The notes beneath the pieces were generated by a model. The model made no database searches and had not been told where the DNA came from. It saw nothing but the letters and a program-made list of their open reading frames with translations. Source: Leisingera sp. NJS204 (lineage in GTDB: Bacteria; Pseudomonadota; Alphaproteobacteria; Rhodobacterales; Rhodobacteraceae). From it: DNA of 64,000 nucleotides. The position numbers and the translations under genes were made by a program. Positions 50,553 to 58,605 of the stretch are shown one piece after another (the first letter of the stretch is position 1; each line of letters begins with the position of its first letter). Where the stretch lies: positions 1,107,501-1,171,500 of the forward strand of contig NZ_CP035417.1 in NCBI RefSeq assembly GCF_004123675.1, in the 5' to 3' direction.

Positions 50553-51575
50553 TTGGCTTTAAAACAAAAGGGTAACGTCGATATCGTCGCGGTGGCCAAG
50601 GCTGCCAAAGTGTCTCCCTCCACGGTGTCGCGTACCTTTAATCACCCGGATCTGGTCAGCCCGGCGACTCGCAAAAAGATCAGCCGCGCAGTGCAGAAGC
50701 TTGGTTACATCCGCAACCGCGCGGCGCAGACGATGCACGGTAAGCGTTCAGCTACTATCGGTCTGGTTGTGCCAACAATCAACCATGCGATTTTTGCCGA
50801 GGTGATCCAGGCGTTTTCGGATGCCATCGGCAAAGAGGGGTTCAGCCTGCTGCTGGCCTCGCATGGGTATGATCTGGAGCGCGAGTACGCGATGGTGCGC
50901 AAGTTTCTGGAACACCGGGTCGACGGGGTGGCGCTGATCGGGCTGGAGCATTCGCAGGCCACCGCCCGGCTGATCGCGCAGCAGGAAACCCCGGCGATGG
51001 CGATCTGGAACTATGCCGAGGATGCGGAACTGCCTTGTGTCGGGGCCGACAACCGGCAGGCAGGCAGGATGGCAGCGGCGCATCTGCTGGAGCTTGGGCA
51101 CCGCGATATCGGCCTGATCTTTCCTGACACCCGCGGCAATGACCGGGCGCGGCACCGGCTGTCGGCGGTGCTGGAAACCCTTGAAGCTGCAGGCATCACC
51201 GTGCCGCAGGACAGAAAATCCGAGGCGCCTTACAGTGTTGCGCAGGCCAAGCAGGCGGCCTTGGAGCTGCTTGCCGGCCCGTCCCGTCCGACGGCGCTGT
51301 TGTGCGGCAATGACGTGATAGCCCAGGGCGCGCTGTACGGGGCGCAAAAATGCGGGCTGAAGGTGCCAGAGGAGCTGTCGGTGATGGGGATCGGCGACTT
51401 CAAAGGCTCGGCTGATATTGAACCCGGCCTGTCAACGGTCCGGATCCCGGCTGAAACCATAGGAACGCTCGCAGGTGCGCAGTTCACCCGTTTTATCACA
51501 TCCGATGCGCCGGAACCTTTCAGGCTGTGCTGTGAACTGGAGCAGATCATCCGGGGGACAACCGGGCCGGCCTAA
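50553..51575 (+). CDS. LacI-family transcriptional regulator
   Basis: A 340-residue protein starting at TTG 50553, five bases after GGAGGGG; the helix-turn-helix begins at once (VDIVAVAKAAKVSPSTVSRTFNHPDLVSPATRKKI), so no alternative start fits. A periplasmic-binding-like domain follows (ATIGLVVPTINHAIFAEV). It is divergent from the TTT/SauST operon with a LacI operator in between. The known SauR regulator is not of this family, as I recall, so this is an alternative control arrangement. Confidence 0.9.
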   Translation: MALKQKGNVDIVAVAKAAKVSPSTVSRTFNHPDLVSPATRKKISRAVQKLGYIRNRAAQTMHGKRSATIGLVVPTINHAIFAEVIQAFSDAIGKEGFSLLLASHGYDLEREYAMVRKFLEHRVDGVALIGLEHSQATARLIAQQETPAMAIWNYAEDAELPCVGADNRQAGRMAAAHLLELGHRDIGLIFPDTRGNDRARHRLSAVLETLEAAGITVPQDRKSEAPYSVAQAKQAALELLAGPSRPTALLCGNDVIAQGALYGAQKCGLKVPEELSVMGIGDFKGSADIEPGLSTVRIPAETIGTLAGAQFTRFITSDAPEPFRLCCELEQIIRGTTGPA

Positions 51576-51584
51576 GCAATTGCG

Positions 51585-52472
51585 CTAGCCGGGAAGATCG
51601 CAGGACAGGTCGCAGGATTGGATGAATGCGCTGCATTCCGCGGTAAGCGAGGCAAAGCGGGAGCGGTCGCGCTGGTACAGATAAACCTCGCGCCTGTCCG
51701 GCAGATCGGCAATCGGGCGGAAAGCCGTGGTTTCCGGCATGAAGCGGGCCACGGTTTGCGGCAGAACCGTGACCCATTTTCCTGTGCGCACCATGGTGAT
51801 CAGTGAATGGGTGTTGTGGATCGTCACATCCGCGCCGCTGCTGGCCTCGACAAAGCGCTCATTGCGGATCAGATCACACAGCGCATTGCGGACAAACCCA
51901 GCGCCGGTGACATCCGCAATGGAGGGCGGGCTGTCTTGCTGAAACAGCGGGTGCACGGCAGAGCAGACCAGTCCGAAACGGTCCTCGAACAGCGGCACTG
52001 CCTTGACCCCGTTCAGCGGGTGATAGCCAGAGGCGATGCCGATATCCGCCTTGCCCTCGGCCAGCGCATCCAGCACCTGCTGGGTGTCGGTATCGCGCAG
52101 TTCAACTTTAAGGCCGGGGTAGCGGGCGGTCATATGCTCCAGCACCGGCGGGAACACCAGCGCCGCGACCGAGGGAACCGAGACGATGCGGATCAGCCCG
52201 TGAATGGCCTCAGCCGCCATCTCGATGCTTCGCACCGTCTGGTCGAACTGACGCACTTGTTTCTGGGCCAATTCAAAAACCTGCTCTCCCAAAGAGGACA
52301 GCTGGTTCTTGCGTTCGCCTTCGAACAGCTTTTTGCCCAGATGGTCCTCCAACTGTTTGAGGGTCATGGAGACGGCGGACTGGGTCCGGCCCAGACGGTT
52401 GGCCGCCTCTGACAGGTTGCCGGTCTGTGACACCGTGCAAAAGGCACGCAGCATTTCGATTTTCAAAGCCAT
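51585..52472 (-). CDS. LysR-family transcriptional regulator
   Basis: A 295-residue protein starting MALKIEMLRAFCTVSQTGNL, with helix-turn-helix RLGRTQSAVSMTLKQLEDHLG and effector domain IRIVSVPSVAALVFPPVLEH. The start at 52472 is chosen because the frame upstream has no family match. It is divergent from the aldehyde dehydrogenase at 52578, its probable target. It ends 10 bases before the convergent LacI gene end. Confidence 0.9.
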   Translation of the reverse strand: MALKIEMLRAFCTVSQTGNLSEAANRLGRTQSAVSMTLKQLEDHLGKKLFEGERKNQLSSLGEQVFELAQKQVRQFDQTVRSIEMAAEAIHGLIRIVSVPSVAALVFPPVLEHMTARYPGLKVELRDTDTQQVLDALAEGKADIGIASGYHPLNGVKAVPLFEDRFGLVCSAVHPLFQQDSPPSIADVTGAGFVRNALCDLIRNERFVEASSGADVTIHNTHSLITMVRTGKWVTVLPQTVARFMPETTAFRPIADLPDRREVYLYQRDRSRFASLTAECSAFIQSCDLSCDLPG

Positions 52473-52577
52473 GACTTCAGAAATTCTGTAGTTACGTTCA
52501 GTTAATTGAGTTTGACTGATGCGGGTGCCGAAGTCCATCCTGCTGTAAATCTTAAAATCAGCATCTGGGGCTTCTCT

Positions 52578-54023
52578 GTGACCAAATTGAACCTGATTGC
52601 CGGCGAATGGCTGGCTGGCGAAAGCGAAATCGAAAACCGCAATCCTTCGGATCTGAGCGATCTGGTCGGCATGTTTGCCCAGGCCAGCGCCGATCAGCTG
52701 GAGGCGACGCTGGACCAGGCACAAATCGCGCAAGCCGAGTGGGAAGCCTATGGCATGGAGCGCAAGCAGGCCGTGCTGATGAACATCGGCAACGAGCTGA
52801 TGAGCCGCGCCGAAGAACTGGGCACGCTGCTGGCCCGCGAAGAAGGCAAGCCGTTTGCTGAAGGCAAGGGCGAAGTCTACCGCGCCGGTCAGTTTTTCAC
52901 CTATTACGCCGCTGAATGCCTGCGTCAGCTGGGCGAAAACGCCGATTCTGTACGTCCCGGCGTTGAAATCGACGTACGCCGCGAAGCGGTTGGCACCGTT
53001 GCCATCATCAGCCCCTGGAACTTCCCGACCGCGACCGCGTCGTGGAAGATTGCGCCGGCGCTGTGCTACGGCAACGCCGTGGTTTGGAAACCTGCCAACA
53101 TCACCCCGGCATCGGCTGTTGCGCTGACTGAAATCATCCAGCGTCAGGATATCCCCAAGGGTCTGTTCTCGCTGGTCATGGGCTCGGGCCGCTCAATCGG
53201 TCAGCGCCTGGTGGAAAGCCCCAAGGTCAACGCCATTTCCTTCACTGGTTCGGTTCCGGTTGGCAAAGGCATCGCCTCGGCCGCGATCCAGAACCTGACC
53301 AAAGTGCAGATGGAGATGGGGTCCAAAAACGCGCTGGCGGTTATGGACGATGCAGATATTGATCTGGCTGTGACCCTCGCGCTTGGCGGTGCCTTTGGCA
53401 GCACCGGTCAGAAGTGCACCGCGTCGTCGCGTCTGGTTGTGCATGCTTCGGTTCACGATGAATTTGTCGAAAAACTGGTTGCCGGCGCCAGCGCCTACAA
53501 AGTCGGGCACGCCCTGGAAGAGGGGACGCAAATTGGCCCCGTTGTCAGCCAGCAGCAGCTGAACGAGAACCTGGCCTATGTCGATCTGGGCAAATCCGAA
53601 GGTGCCGAACTCGCCTGCGGCGGTCAGCGTCTGGAGATGCCGCACGAGGGCTATTACATGTCTCCCGGCGTTTTCCTGAACACCAACAACCAGATGCGCA
53701 TCAACCGCGAGGAAATGTTCGCGCCGCTGACCAGCGTGATCAAGGTCGGCAGCTATGACGAAGCGCTGAGCGTGGTGAACGACACCAACTTCGGCCTGAC
53801 CTCGGGCATCGTGACCCAGTCGCTGGCCCGCGCAACCCATTTCCGCCGCAACGCCCGCACCGGTGTTGTCACCGTCAACCTGCCGACCGCAGGCACCGAC
53901 TATCACGTGCCATTCGGCGGCCGCGGCGACAGCTCCTATGGCCCGCGCGAGCAGGGCAAGGCGGCGGCGGAGTTCTATACCACCGTCAAGACCGCCTACA
54001 TCAGCGCCGGCAATCCGGTCTGA
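52578..54023 (+). CDS. NAD(P)-dependent aldehyde dehydrogenase
   Basis: A 481-residue protein. GTG 52578 gives the family N-terminus TKLNLIAGEWLAGESEIENR; a TTG at 52506 would add 24 unlikely residues. It has SPWNFPTATASWKIAP, FTGSVPVGK, the Glu in EMGSKNALAVMDDADID, and the catalytic Cys in TGQKCTASSRLVV. It resembles alpha-ketoglutaric-semialdehyde and similar dehydrogenases of amino-acid catabolism. It leads the operon with the dipeptidase. Codon choice here is smoother than in neighbours, suggesting high expression. Confidence 0.88.
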   Translation: MTKLNLIAGEWLAGESEIENRNPSDLSDLVGMFAQASADQLEATLDQAQIAQAEWEAYGMERKQAVLMNIGNELMSRAEELGTLLAREEGKPFAEGKGEVYRAGQFFTYYAAECLRQLGENADSVRPGVEIDVRREAVGTVAIISPWNFPTATASWKIAPALCYGNAVVWKPANITPASAVALTEIIQRQDIPKGLFSLVMGSGRSIGQRLVESPKVNAISFTGSVPVGKGIASAAIQNLTKVQMEMGSKNALAVMDDADIDLAVTLALGGAFGSTGQKCTASSRLVVHASVHDEFVEKLVAGASAYKVGHALEEGTQIGPVVSQQQLNENLAYVDLGKSEGAELACGGQRLEMPHEGYYMSPGVFLNTNNQMRINREEMFAPLTSVIKVGSYDEALSVVNDTNFGLTSGIVTQSLARATHFRRNARTGVVTVNLPTAGTDYHVPFGGRGDSSYGPREQGKAAAEFYTTVKTAYISAGNPV

Positions 54024-54158
54024 TTATTGGACCCCTGGCAGCGCCGTGCAGCCGGCCTGCCAGTTTATGGACGCGTCCGTTCTGCCCATTGCAGGGCGGG
54101 CGCTTACTGCCCGCTCCAATGGGCCGGGCGATGGTTTTTTGAATTTCGAGGTGCTTGA

Positions 54159-55142
54159 ATGACCGGATACCGTATCGATTGCCTGCAATATGCCAACTGG
54201 TCGGAAAAGATCTTCCGCCAGCTGCGCGAGGGCGGCGTGGACGCGATCCAAGTCACCATTGCCTATCACGAGAACTTCCGCGAAACGGTTCTGAACTTTG
54301 AGAAGTGGAACCGCTGGTTCGAGCAGTATCCGGACCTGATCATGAAGGGGCAGTGGGCCTCTGACATCGACAAGGCGCGCGAAACCGGCCGCACCGCGGT
54401 ATTCTTCGGTTTCCAGAACCCCTCGCCGATGGAAGACGACATTGGTCTGGTTGAGATTTTGCACACCCTGGGTGCGCGGTTCATGCAGCTCACCTATAAC
54501 AACCAGTCGCTGCTGGCGACCGGCTGCTATGAGGCCGAGGATCCAGGCATTACCCGCATGGGCAAACAAGTGATCAAGGAGATGAACCGGGTTGGCCTGG
54601 TGGTCGACATGAGCCATTCGGCAGACCGTTCCACCATCGAGGCGGCTGAGCTGTCCACCCGCCCGATCGCCATCACCCATGCCAACCCGCATGAGTGGTC
54701 GCCCGCCCTGCGTAACAAGAAGGATGACGTCATCCGCGCGGTGACCGGCCACGGCGGCATGCTGGGCTTTTCGGTCTATCCGCATCACCTGAAAGACAAG
54801 GGCGCCTGCACCCTGCAAAGCTTCTGCGAGATGGTTGCAAGCACCGCTGACAAATACGGGGTGGAACACCTCGGTATCGGCACCGACCTGTGCCAGGATC
54901 AGCCCGACAGCGTGGTTGAGTGGATGCGTGTCGGCCGCTGGAGCAAGGAAATCGATTACGGCGAAGGATCAGCCGCCGCTCCGGGCTTCCCGGAAATGCC
55001 AAGCTGGTTCAAGGACAACCGCGACTTTGGAAACATCGAAGAGGGCCTTCGCGCGACGGGCATGAACGATGATGAGGTCAGCGGCATCATGGGCGGGAAC
55101 TGGCACCGGTTCTTTGCCGAAAACTTTGGCCCCAAAGGATAA
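54159..55142 (+). CDS. Membrane-dipeptidase family (M19) zinc hydrolase
   Basis: A 327-residue M19-type amidohydrolase. Metal-site features are VVDMSHSADRSTIEA and AITHANPHEWSPALRNKKDD (His ligands), and the late GTDLCQDQ. The usual first H-x-D near the N-terminus is altered (IDCLQYANW), so the first metal ligands are unusual. Members cleave dipeptides or lactam-like compounds. Its place among an aldehyde dehydrogenase, Ldh2 reductase and BCCT transporter suggests hydrolysis of an imported amino-acid derivative. Confidence 0.8.
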   Translation: MTGYRIDCLQYANWSEKIFRQLREGGVDAIQVTIAYHENFRETVLNFEKWNRWFEQYPDLIMKGQWASDIDKARETGRTAVFFGFQNPSPMEDDIGLVEILHTLGARFMQLTYNNQSLLATGCYEAEDPGITRMGKQVIKEMNRVGLVVDMSHSADRSTIEAAELSTRPIAITHANPHEWSPALRNKKDDVIRAVTGHGGMLGFSVYPHHLKDKGACTLQSFCEMVASTADKYGVEHLGIGTDLCQDQPDSVVEWMRVGRWSKEIDYGEGSAAAPGFPEMPSWFKDNRDFGNIEEGLRATGMNDDEVSGIMGGNWHRFFAENFGPKG

Positions 55143-55147
55143 CCTAA

Positions 55148-56860
55148 ATGGAAACAACCGCGCAGACATCAATATCACTACGGGACCCGGCGCAGGTCAT
55201 GCGCCTTAGCCGTCTCGGTTCTTTGCACCAGTGCCGCCTCAGCTTTATGCGGATTCTGACACGGCGCATGGCCCGCGAAAACTGGAGCTTTTCGCGCCCC
55301 AGGTTTGATATTGATGAAAACGGGGTCGGCGTTGCGGTCTTTTCCGCAACCGGCCCTGCGCGGACCTATTCCCTGATCGCCTTTGCACATGATCTGCCGC
55401 CTGAAATGCGGTCGGACCGGGTGATTGCGACGGCCTGGGACGCCACCTTTGCCCTGTTCGACGGTGTCCCGACAGACGACGACATCGAACGCCTTTCGAA
55501 CAATGTCCCTTATCAGGAAGCCGGCCGGGTCAGCGAACGCGAGATTTCGGTATCGCGCGCCAACCGGTCCGTGCGCCTGTGGGAACATGTGGTTTCCGCC
55601 TTGTCCGAAGGCCGCCAGCCGGATGCCGCCCAGCTTGATGCCGTCGGCTATCTGATGCGGACCACGGCTGTTTACGGATCAGGAAAACTGGGTGCGGCGG
55701 ACCGCGAGATGATCGCAAAGCGCCCGGAATTCCAGGTTCCGTTCCAGGCCGAGATGCTGTCGGTTTTCCTGACCCGCTGGTTCGTGCGCGATCTGGTCCA
55801 GCATATGGCAGACCTGCGTGCCAAGGCGGCAGGCCGGACAGCAGCACAGCTGGACCCGGAACTGGCCCGTTCGCTTGGGATCGGCAATTCAACCGGACTG
55901 GGCATGGCGCCATTCCTGCTGAACCATCCGGTTCTGTTCAACAACTGGATCGCCGCCCGCGAGGATGCAATCCGTATTGTCCGCAGTCTGGACAGCGCAT
56001 CGGAGGACGAAATCGCCCTGTTCCTGCGGCTTTTGCAGCGCAGCAAAAAGAATGTTGACCTGTGGCAGTCCGAGCATGAGATCCAGGTGCGCAAACTGGC
56101 CGGGCTGCGGAACGACCTGGAACAGATCGACGCCTATCTGAGCACTCCGCAGGTGCTGAGCGGTCCCCAGCCATGGGATCAGATGCACCGCTGGGCCGAA
56201 GAAACACTGTCTCTGGAAGGCCAGGAATGGCTGGCCTCAATGATGCTGGAACCCTATGGCAGCCTGATTGACGAGTTGAGCGACGGCATGGCGGCAGATA
56301 ACACGCCGACATTCCGGATTGCTGGAGCGATGACCATTGACGAACTGCGCGGGCTTCTGACGCGGATTTACGAATGGGCGATCGGTACAGACTGGCAGAA
56401 ACGGGAAAACCGGGCCCGCGCCTGGTATGTTTCGGAAGAAAAGCTGGAACCGCGCCTGGGCGAACGGTTCGAGGAGCCGGTGGAGGAATACGAGCAGCCG
56501 CTGGCGCCTGGCCGGGATGCTGCGGCGCTGTTCAATGCGCTGGCGCATTGGCAGGGCGAGATCCGCGTTGCCGAGTTCCTGCTGCGCCATCCTGAATACC
56601 GCCATACAGTGCGCCGCGCCCAGATTGCAGGCCGCGCACCTTATGCCGAGATCCGGGACAACACGATTTCGCACGACGTTCTGCCGATTGACATGCTGCG
56701 TTGCAAACTCGCCTTCTTCGGTGCTACGCAGTTTGATCCCCGCTCTGACCGCTGGGTGCGGATCTGCATGTACGGCAATGCGCCCTATCCGCAGGAGCTT
56801 TCGCAGGAGAACGCCGAATTCTGGGTCTATCCCAGACTGGAAGAGGGGGCATTGGCATGA
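55148..56860 (+). CDS. Uncharacterised conserved-looking protein, 570 residues
   Basis: A long cytoplasmic protein without signal peptide or membrane helices. It starts METTAQTSISLRDPAQVMRL after the dipeptidase stop (5-base gap) and its end overlaps the next start (ATGA). I see no nucleotide-binding or metal motif. Notable stretches are SRLGSLHQCRLSFMRILTRR, IAFAHDLPPEMRSDRVIATA (residues about 76-96), and conserved-looking acidic/aromatic residues near the C-terminus (RWVRICMYGNAPYPQELS). Codon use matches its neighbours, so it is a real gene, probably an enzyme or assembly factor acting with the DUF3726-like protein. Confidence 0.7.
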   Translation: METTAQTSISLRDPAQVMRLSRLGSLHQCRLSFMRILTRRMARENWSFSRPRFDIDENGVGVAVFSATGPARTYSLIAFAHDLPPEMRSDRVIATAWDATFALFDGVPTDDDIERLSNNVPYQEAGRVSEREISVSRANRSVRLWEHVVSALSEGRQPDAAQLDAVGYLMRTTAVYGSGKLGAADREMIAKRPEFQVPFQAEMLSVFLTRWFVRDLVQHMADLRAKAAGRTAAQLDPELARSLGIGNSTGLGMAPFLLNHPVLFNNWIAAREDAIRIVRSLDSASEDEIALFLRLLQRSKKNVDLWQSEHEIQVRKLAGLRNDLEQIDAYLSTPQVLSGPQPWDQMHRWAEETLSLEGQEWLASMMLEPYGSLIDELSDGMAADNTPTFRIAGAMTIDELRGLLTRIYEWAIGTDWQKRENRARAWYVSEEKLEPRLGERFEEPVEEYEQPLAPGRDAAALFNALAHWQGEIRVAEFLLRHPEYRHTVRRAQIAGRAPYAEIRDNTISHDVLPIDMLRCKLAFFGATQFDPRSDRWVRICMYGNAPYPQELSQENAEFWVYPRLEEGALA

Positions 56861-57504
56861 ACCATTCCCTGAATGAAATCGAAGCAATGTGCAAACGCGC
56901 CGCCCGTGGCGCCGGTCTCCCCTGGGGATTGGCCGAGGAGGCTGCAAAAGGCACGCGCTGGCTCTCTTCCTTTGGCTTTCCGGGGGCGGAACTGCTGGCT
57001 GCGCTGCTGGAGATGAACGACCGTTTGCCGCCCGCAGATCTGGCGCCCTTGACACTGGCAGGGGTGTGGAGCGCCCCTTCGGGGCGGATGAGCCCGCTGA
57101 TTGCCGGCGCCGCCTTAAGCGACTGCGCGGTGCAGCTGATGGATGCGGGCCGGATCGAAATGGAGCGTGTTTGCGTGCCGCTGCTGCTGGTTCCTTTTGC
57201 TGCAGGGGCTGCGTTGCGGCTGGAGACTCCGGTTGCTGTTGAATGGGCGGGTGTCTACCTTGCAACAGATGGCCGCCAGCTGTGCGCGCGGGGTGCTCCC
57301 GACGCCTACACAGCGATGCTTGCCGACAAGGTCGCTTTCACAACTCCGGCTGAAATGACCGACCGCCGGGAGCCGGTTTTGCGCGGCAGCGCACCGGCCG
57401 AGGCCTGGGACCGCCTTGGCGTTCTTGCCCACCGCACTTATGCGCCCGCCACCGAAGCCTCGCGATTGCGCGGCGCAGGTGCCGGGCTGTCCGACAACGA
57501 CTGA
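56857..57504 (+). CDS. DUF3726-like protein of unknown function
   Basis: A 215-residue protein starting MNHSLNEIEAMCKRAARGAG followed by LPWGLAEEAAKGTRWLSSFG, which resembles the DUF3726 family. It overlaps the preceding 570-residue gene (ATGA), so the two products are probably made in fixed ratio and may form a complex. A possible glycine-rich turn (FPGAELLAALLEM) follows. No catalytic motif is recognised. The next gene, an Ldh2 oxidoreductase, begins 13 bases on. Confidence 0.68.
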   Translation: MNHSLNEIEAMCKRAARGAGLPWGLAEEAAKGTRWLSSFGFPGAELLAALLEMNDRLPPADLAPLTLAGVWSAPSGRMSPLIAGAALSDCAVQLMDAGRIEMERVCVPLLLVPFAAGAALRLETPVAVEWAGVYLATDGRQLCARGAPDAYTAMLADKVAFTTPAEMTDRREPVLRGSAPAEAWDRLGVLAHRTYAPATEASRLRGAGAGLSDND

Positions 57505-57517
57505 TAGAGGCGTCGCT

Positions 57518-58528
57518 ATGACCGAAACCAAAACCCTGACCCTTGCCGAGATCGAGGATCTGTCCTTCCGCGCCCTGGTGGCGGCCGGCACGTCCGAGGC
57601 CAACGCCCGGCCGCTGGCTGTGGCCACCGCAGCAACCGAAGCGGATGGCGTCGCCAGCCACGGCCTGGCCTATATCCCGATCTATGCCGAGCATGTGCAA
57701 TGCGGCAAGGTGGACGGGCAGGCGGTTCCGGTTCTGGCGCGCCCGCGTCCCGGCGTGGTGGCGGTGGATGCCGCCACCGGCTTTGCCCATTCTGCTATTG
57801 ATATGGGTTTCGAGGCGCTGATCCCGGCTGCCCGCGAGCAGGGTGTCGCGGTTCTGGCGATCCGCAACAGCTATAATTGCGGCGTGCTGGGCTATCACAC
57901 CGCGCGTCTGGCCCGTACCGGCCTGGTGGGGCTGGGCTTTACCAATGCGCCTGCCTCCATCGCGCCTTCGGGCGGCAAGAAGCCTGTTGTCGGGACCAAT
58001 CCGTTCTCCGTGGCGGTGCCGGGTGAAGACGGCGAACCGGAACTGCTGATTGACCAAAGCGCCAGCACCATCGCCAAAAGCGAAGTGATGAAACACGCCC
58101 GCGAAGGCAAGGAGATCCCGCTGGGCTGGGCGCTGGACGCTGATGGCAATCCGACCACCGATCCGGATGCGGGCCTCAAGGGCTCCATGGCGCCGTCGGG
58201 CGGCTACAAGGGGGTTGGTGTCGCGCTGCTGACCGAGATTATGGCCGCTGCGCTGACCGGTGCGACCCTCGGTATCAACGCCTCGCCGTTTTCCGGCACT
58301 GCAGGCGGGCCGCCCAAAACCGGCCAAATGTTCATCGCAATCGACCCGGTTGCCACCTCAAATGACAGTTTTCGATCCGGAATGGTCGGAATCGTAGAAG
58401 CAGTACGTGCGCAGACTGGCGCACATCTGCCGGGCGACGGGCGCCGCGGCAAGCGGATCAAGGCCCGGACAGATGGCGTCGCGGTCAGCGTAGCAACGCT
58501 GAACAGGATCAAAGCCCTAATGGGCTGA
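57518..58528 (+). CDS. Ldh2/malate-dehydrogenase-like NAD(P)H oxidoreductase
   Basis: A 336-residue Ldh2-family protein starting at ATG 57518. It has EADGVASHGLAYIPIYAEH with the conserved catalytic His, NSYNCGVLGYHTARLA, and GTNPFSVAVPGEDG, then GGYKGVGVALLTEI. The family includes ureidoglycolate, malate/lactate and delta-1-pyrroline-2-carboxylate/piperideine reductases. Given the dipeptidase and aldehyde dehydrogenase, a cyclic imino-acid reductase is the most attractive guess. The frame upstream overlaps the DUF3726-like gene and is not used. Confidence 0.82.
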   Translation: MTETKTLTLAEIEDLSFRALVAAGTSEANARPLAVATAATEADGVASHGLAYIPIYAEHVQCGKVDGQAVPVLARPRPGVVAVDAATGFAHSAIDMGFEALIPAAREQGVAVLAIRNSYNCGVLGYHTARLARTGLVGLGFTNAPASIAPSGGKKPVVGTNPFSVAVPGEDGEPELLIDQSASTIAKSEVMKHAREGKEIPLGWALDADGNPTTDPDAGLKGSMAPSGGYKGVGVALLTEIMAAALTGATLGINASPFSGTAGGPPKTGQMFIAIDPVATSNDSFRSGMVGIVEAVRAQTGAHLPGDGRRGKRIKARTDGVAVSVATLNRIKALMG

Positions 58529-58538
58529 CGCCAGGCTC

Positions 58539-58581
58539 CGGCGGTTGCGCGAACCGCCGGAAAATCCGCACTTCGGTGCGG
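58539..58581 (+). other. Two adjacent intercistronic hairpins
   Basis: CGGCGGTT-GCGCG-AACCGCCG (58539-58559) is followed by CCGCAC-TTCG-GTGCGG (58566-58581), the second with a stable UUCG tetraloop. There is no T-tract, so they may be processing or stability elements rather than a terminator. The ribosome-binding site of the BCCT gene (GGGAGGA) follows 12 bases later. Confidence 0.6.
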
Positions 58582-58605
58582 CACGTGCGAAACGGGAGGA
58601 AACGC

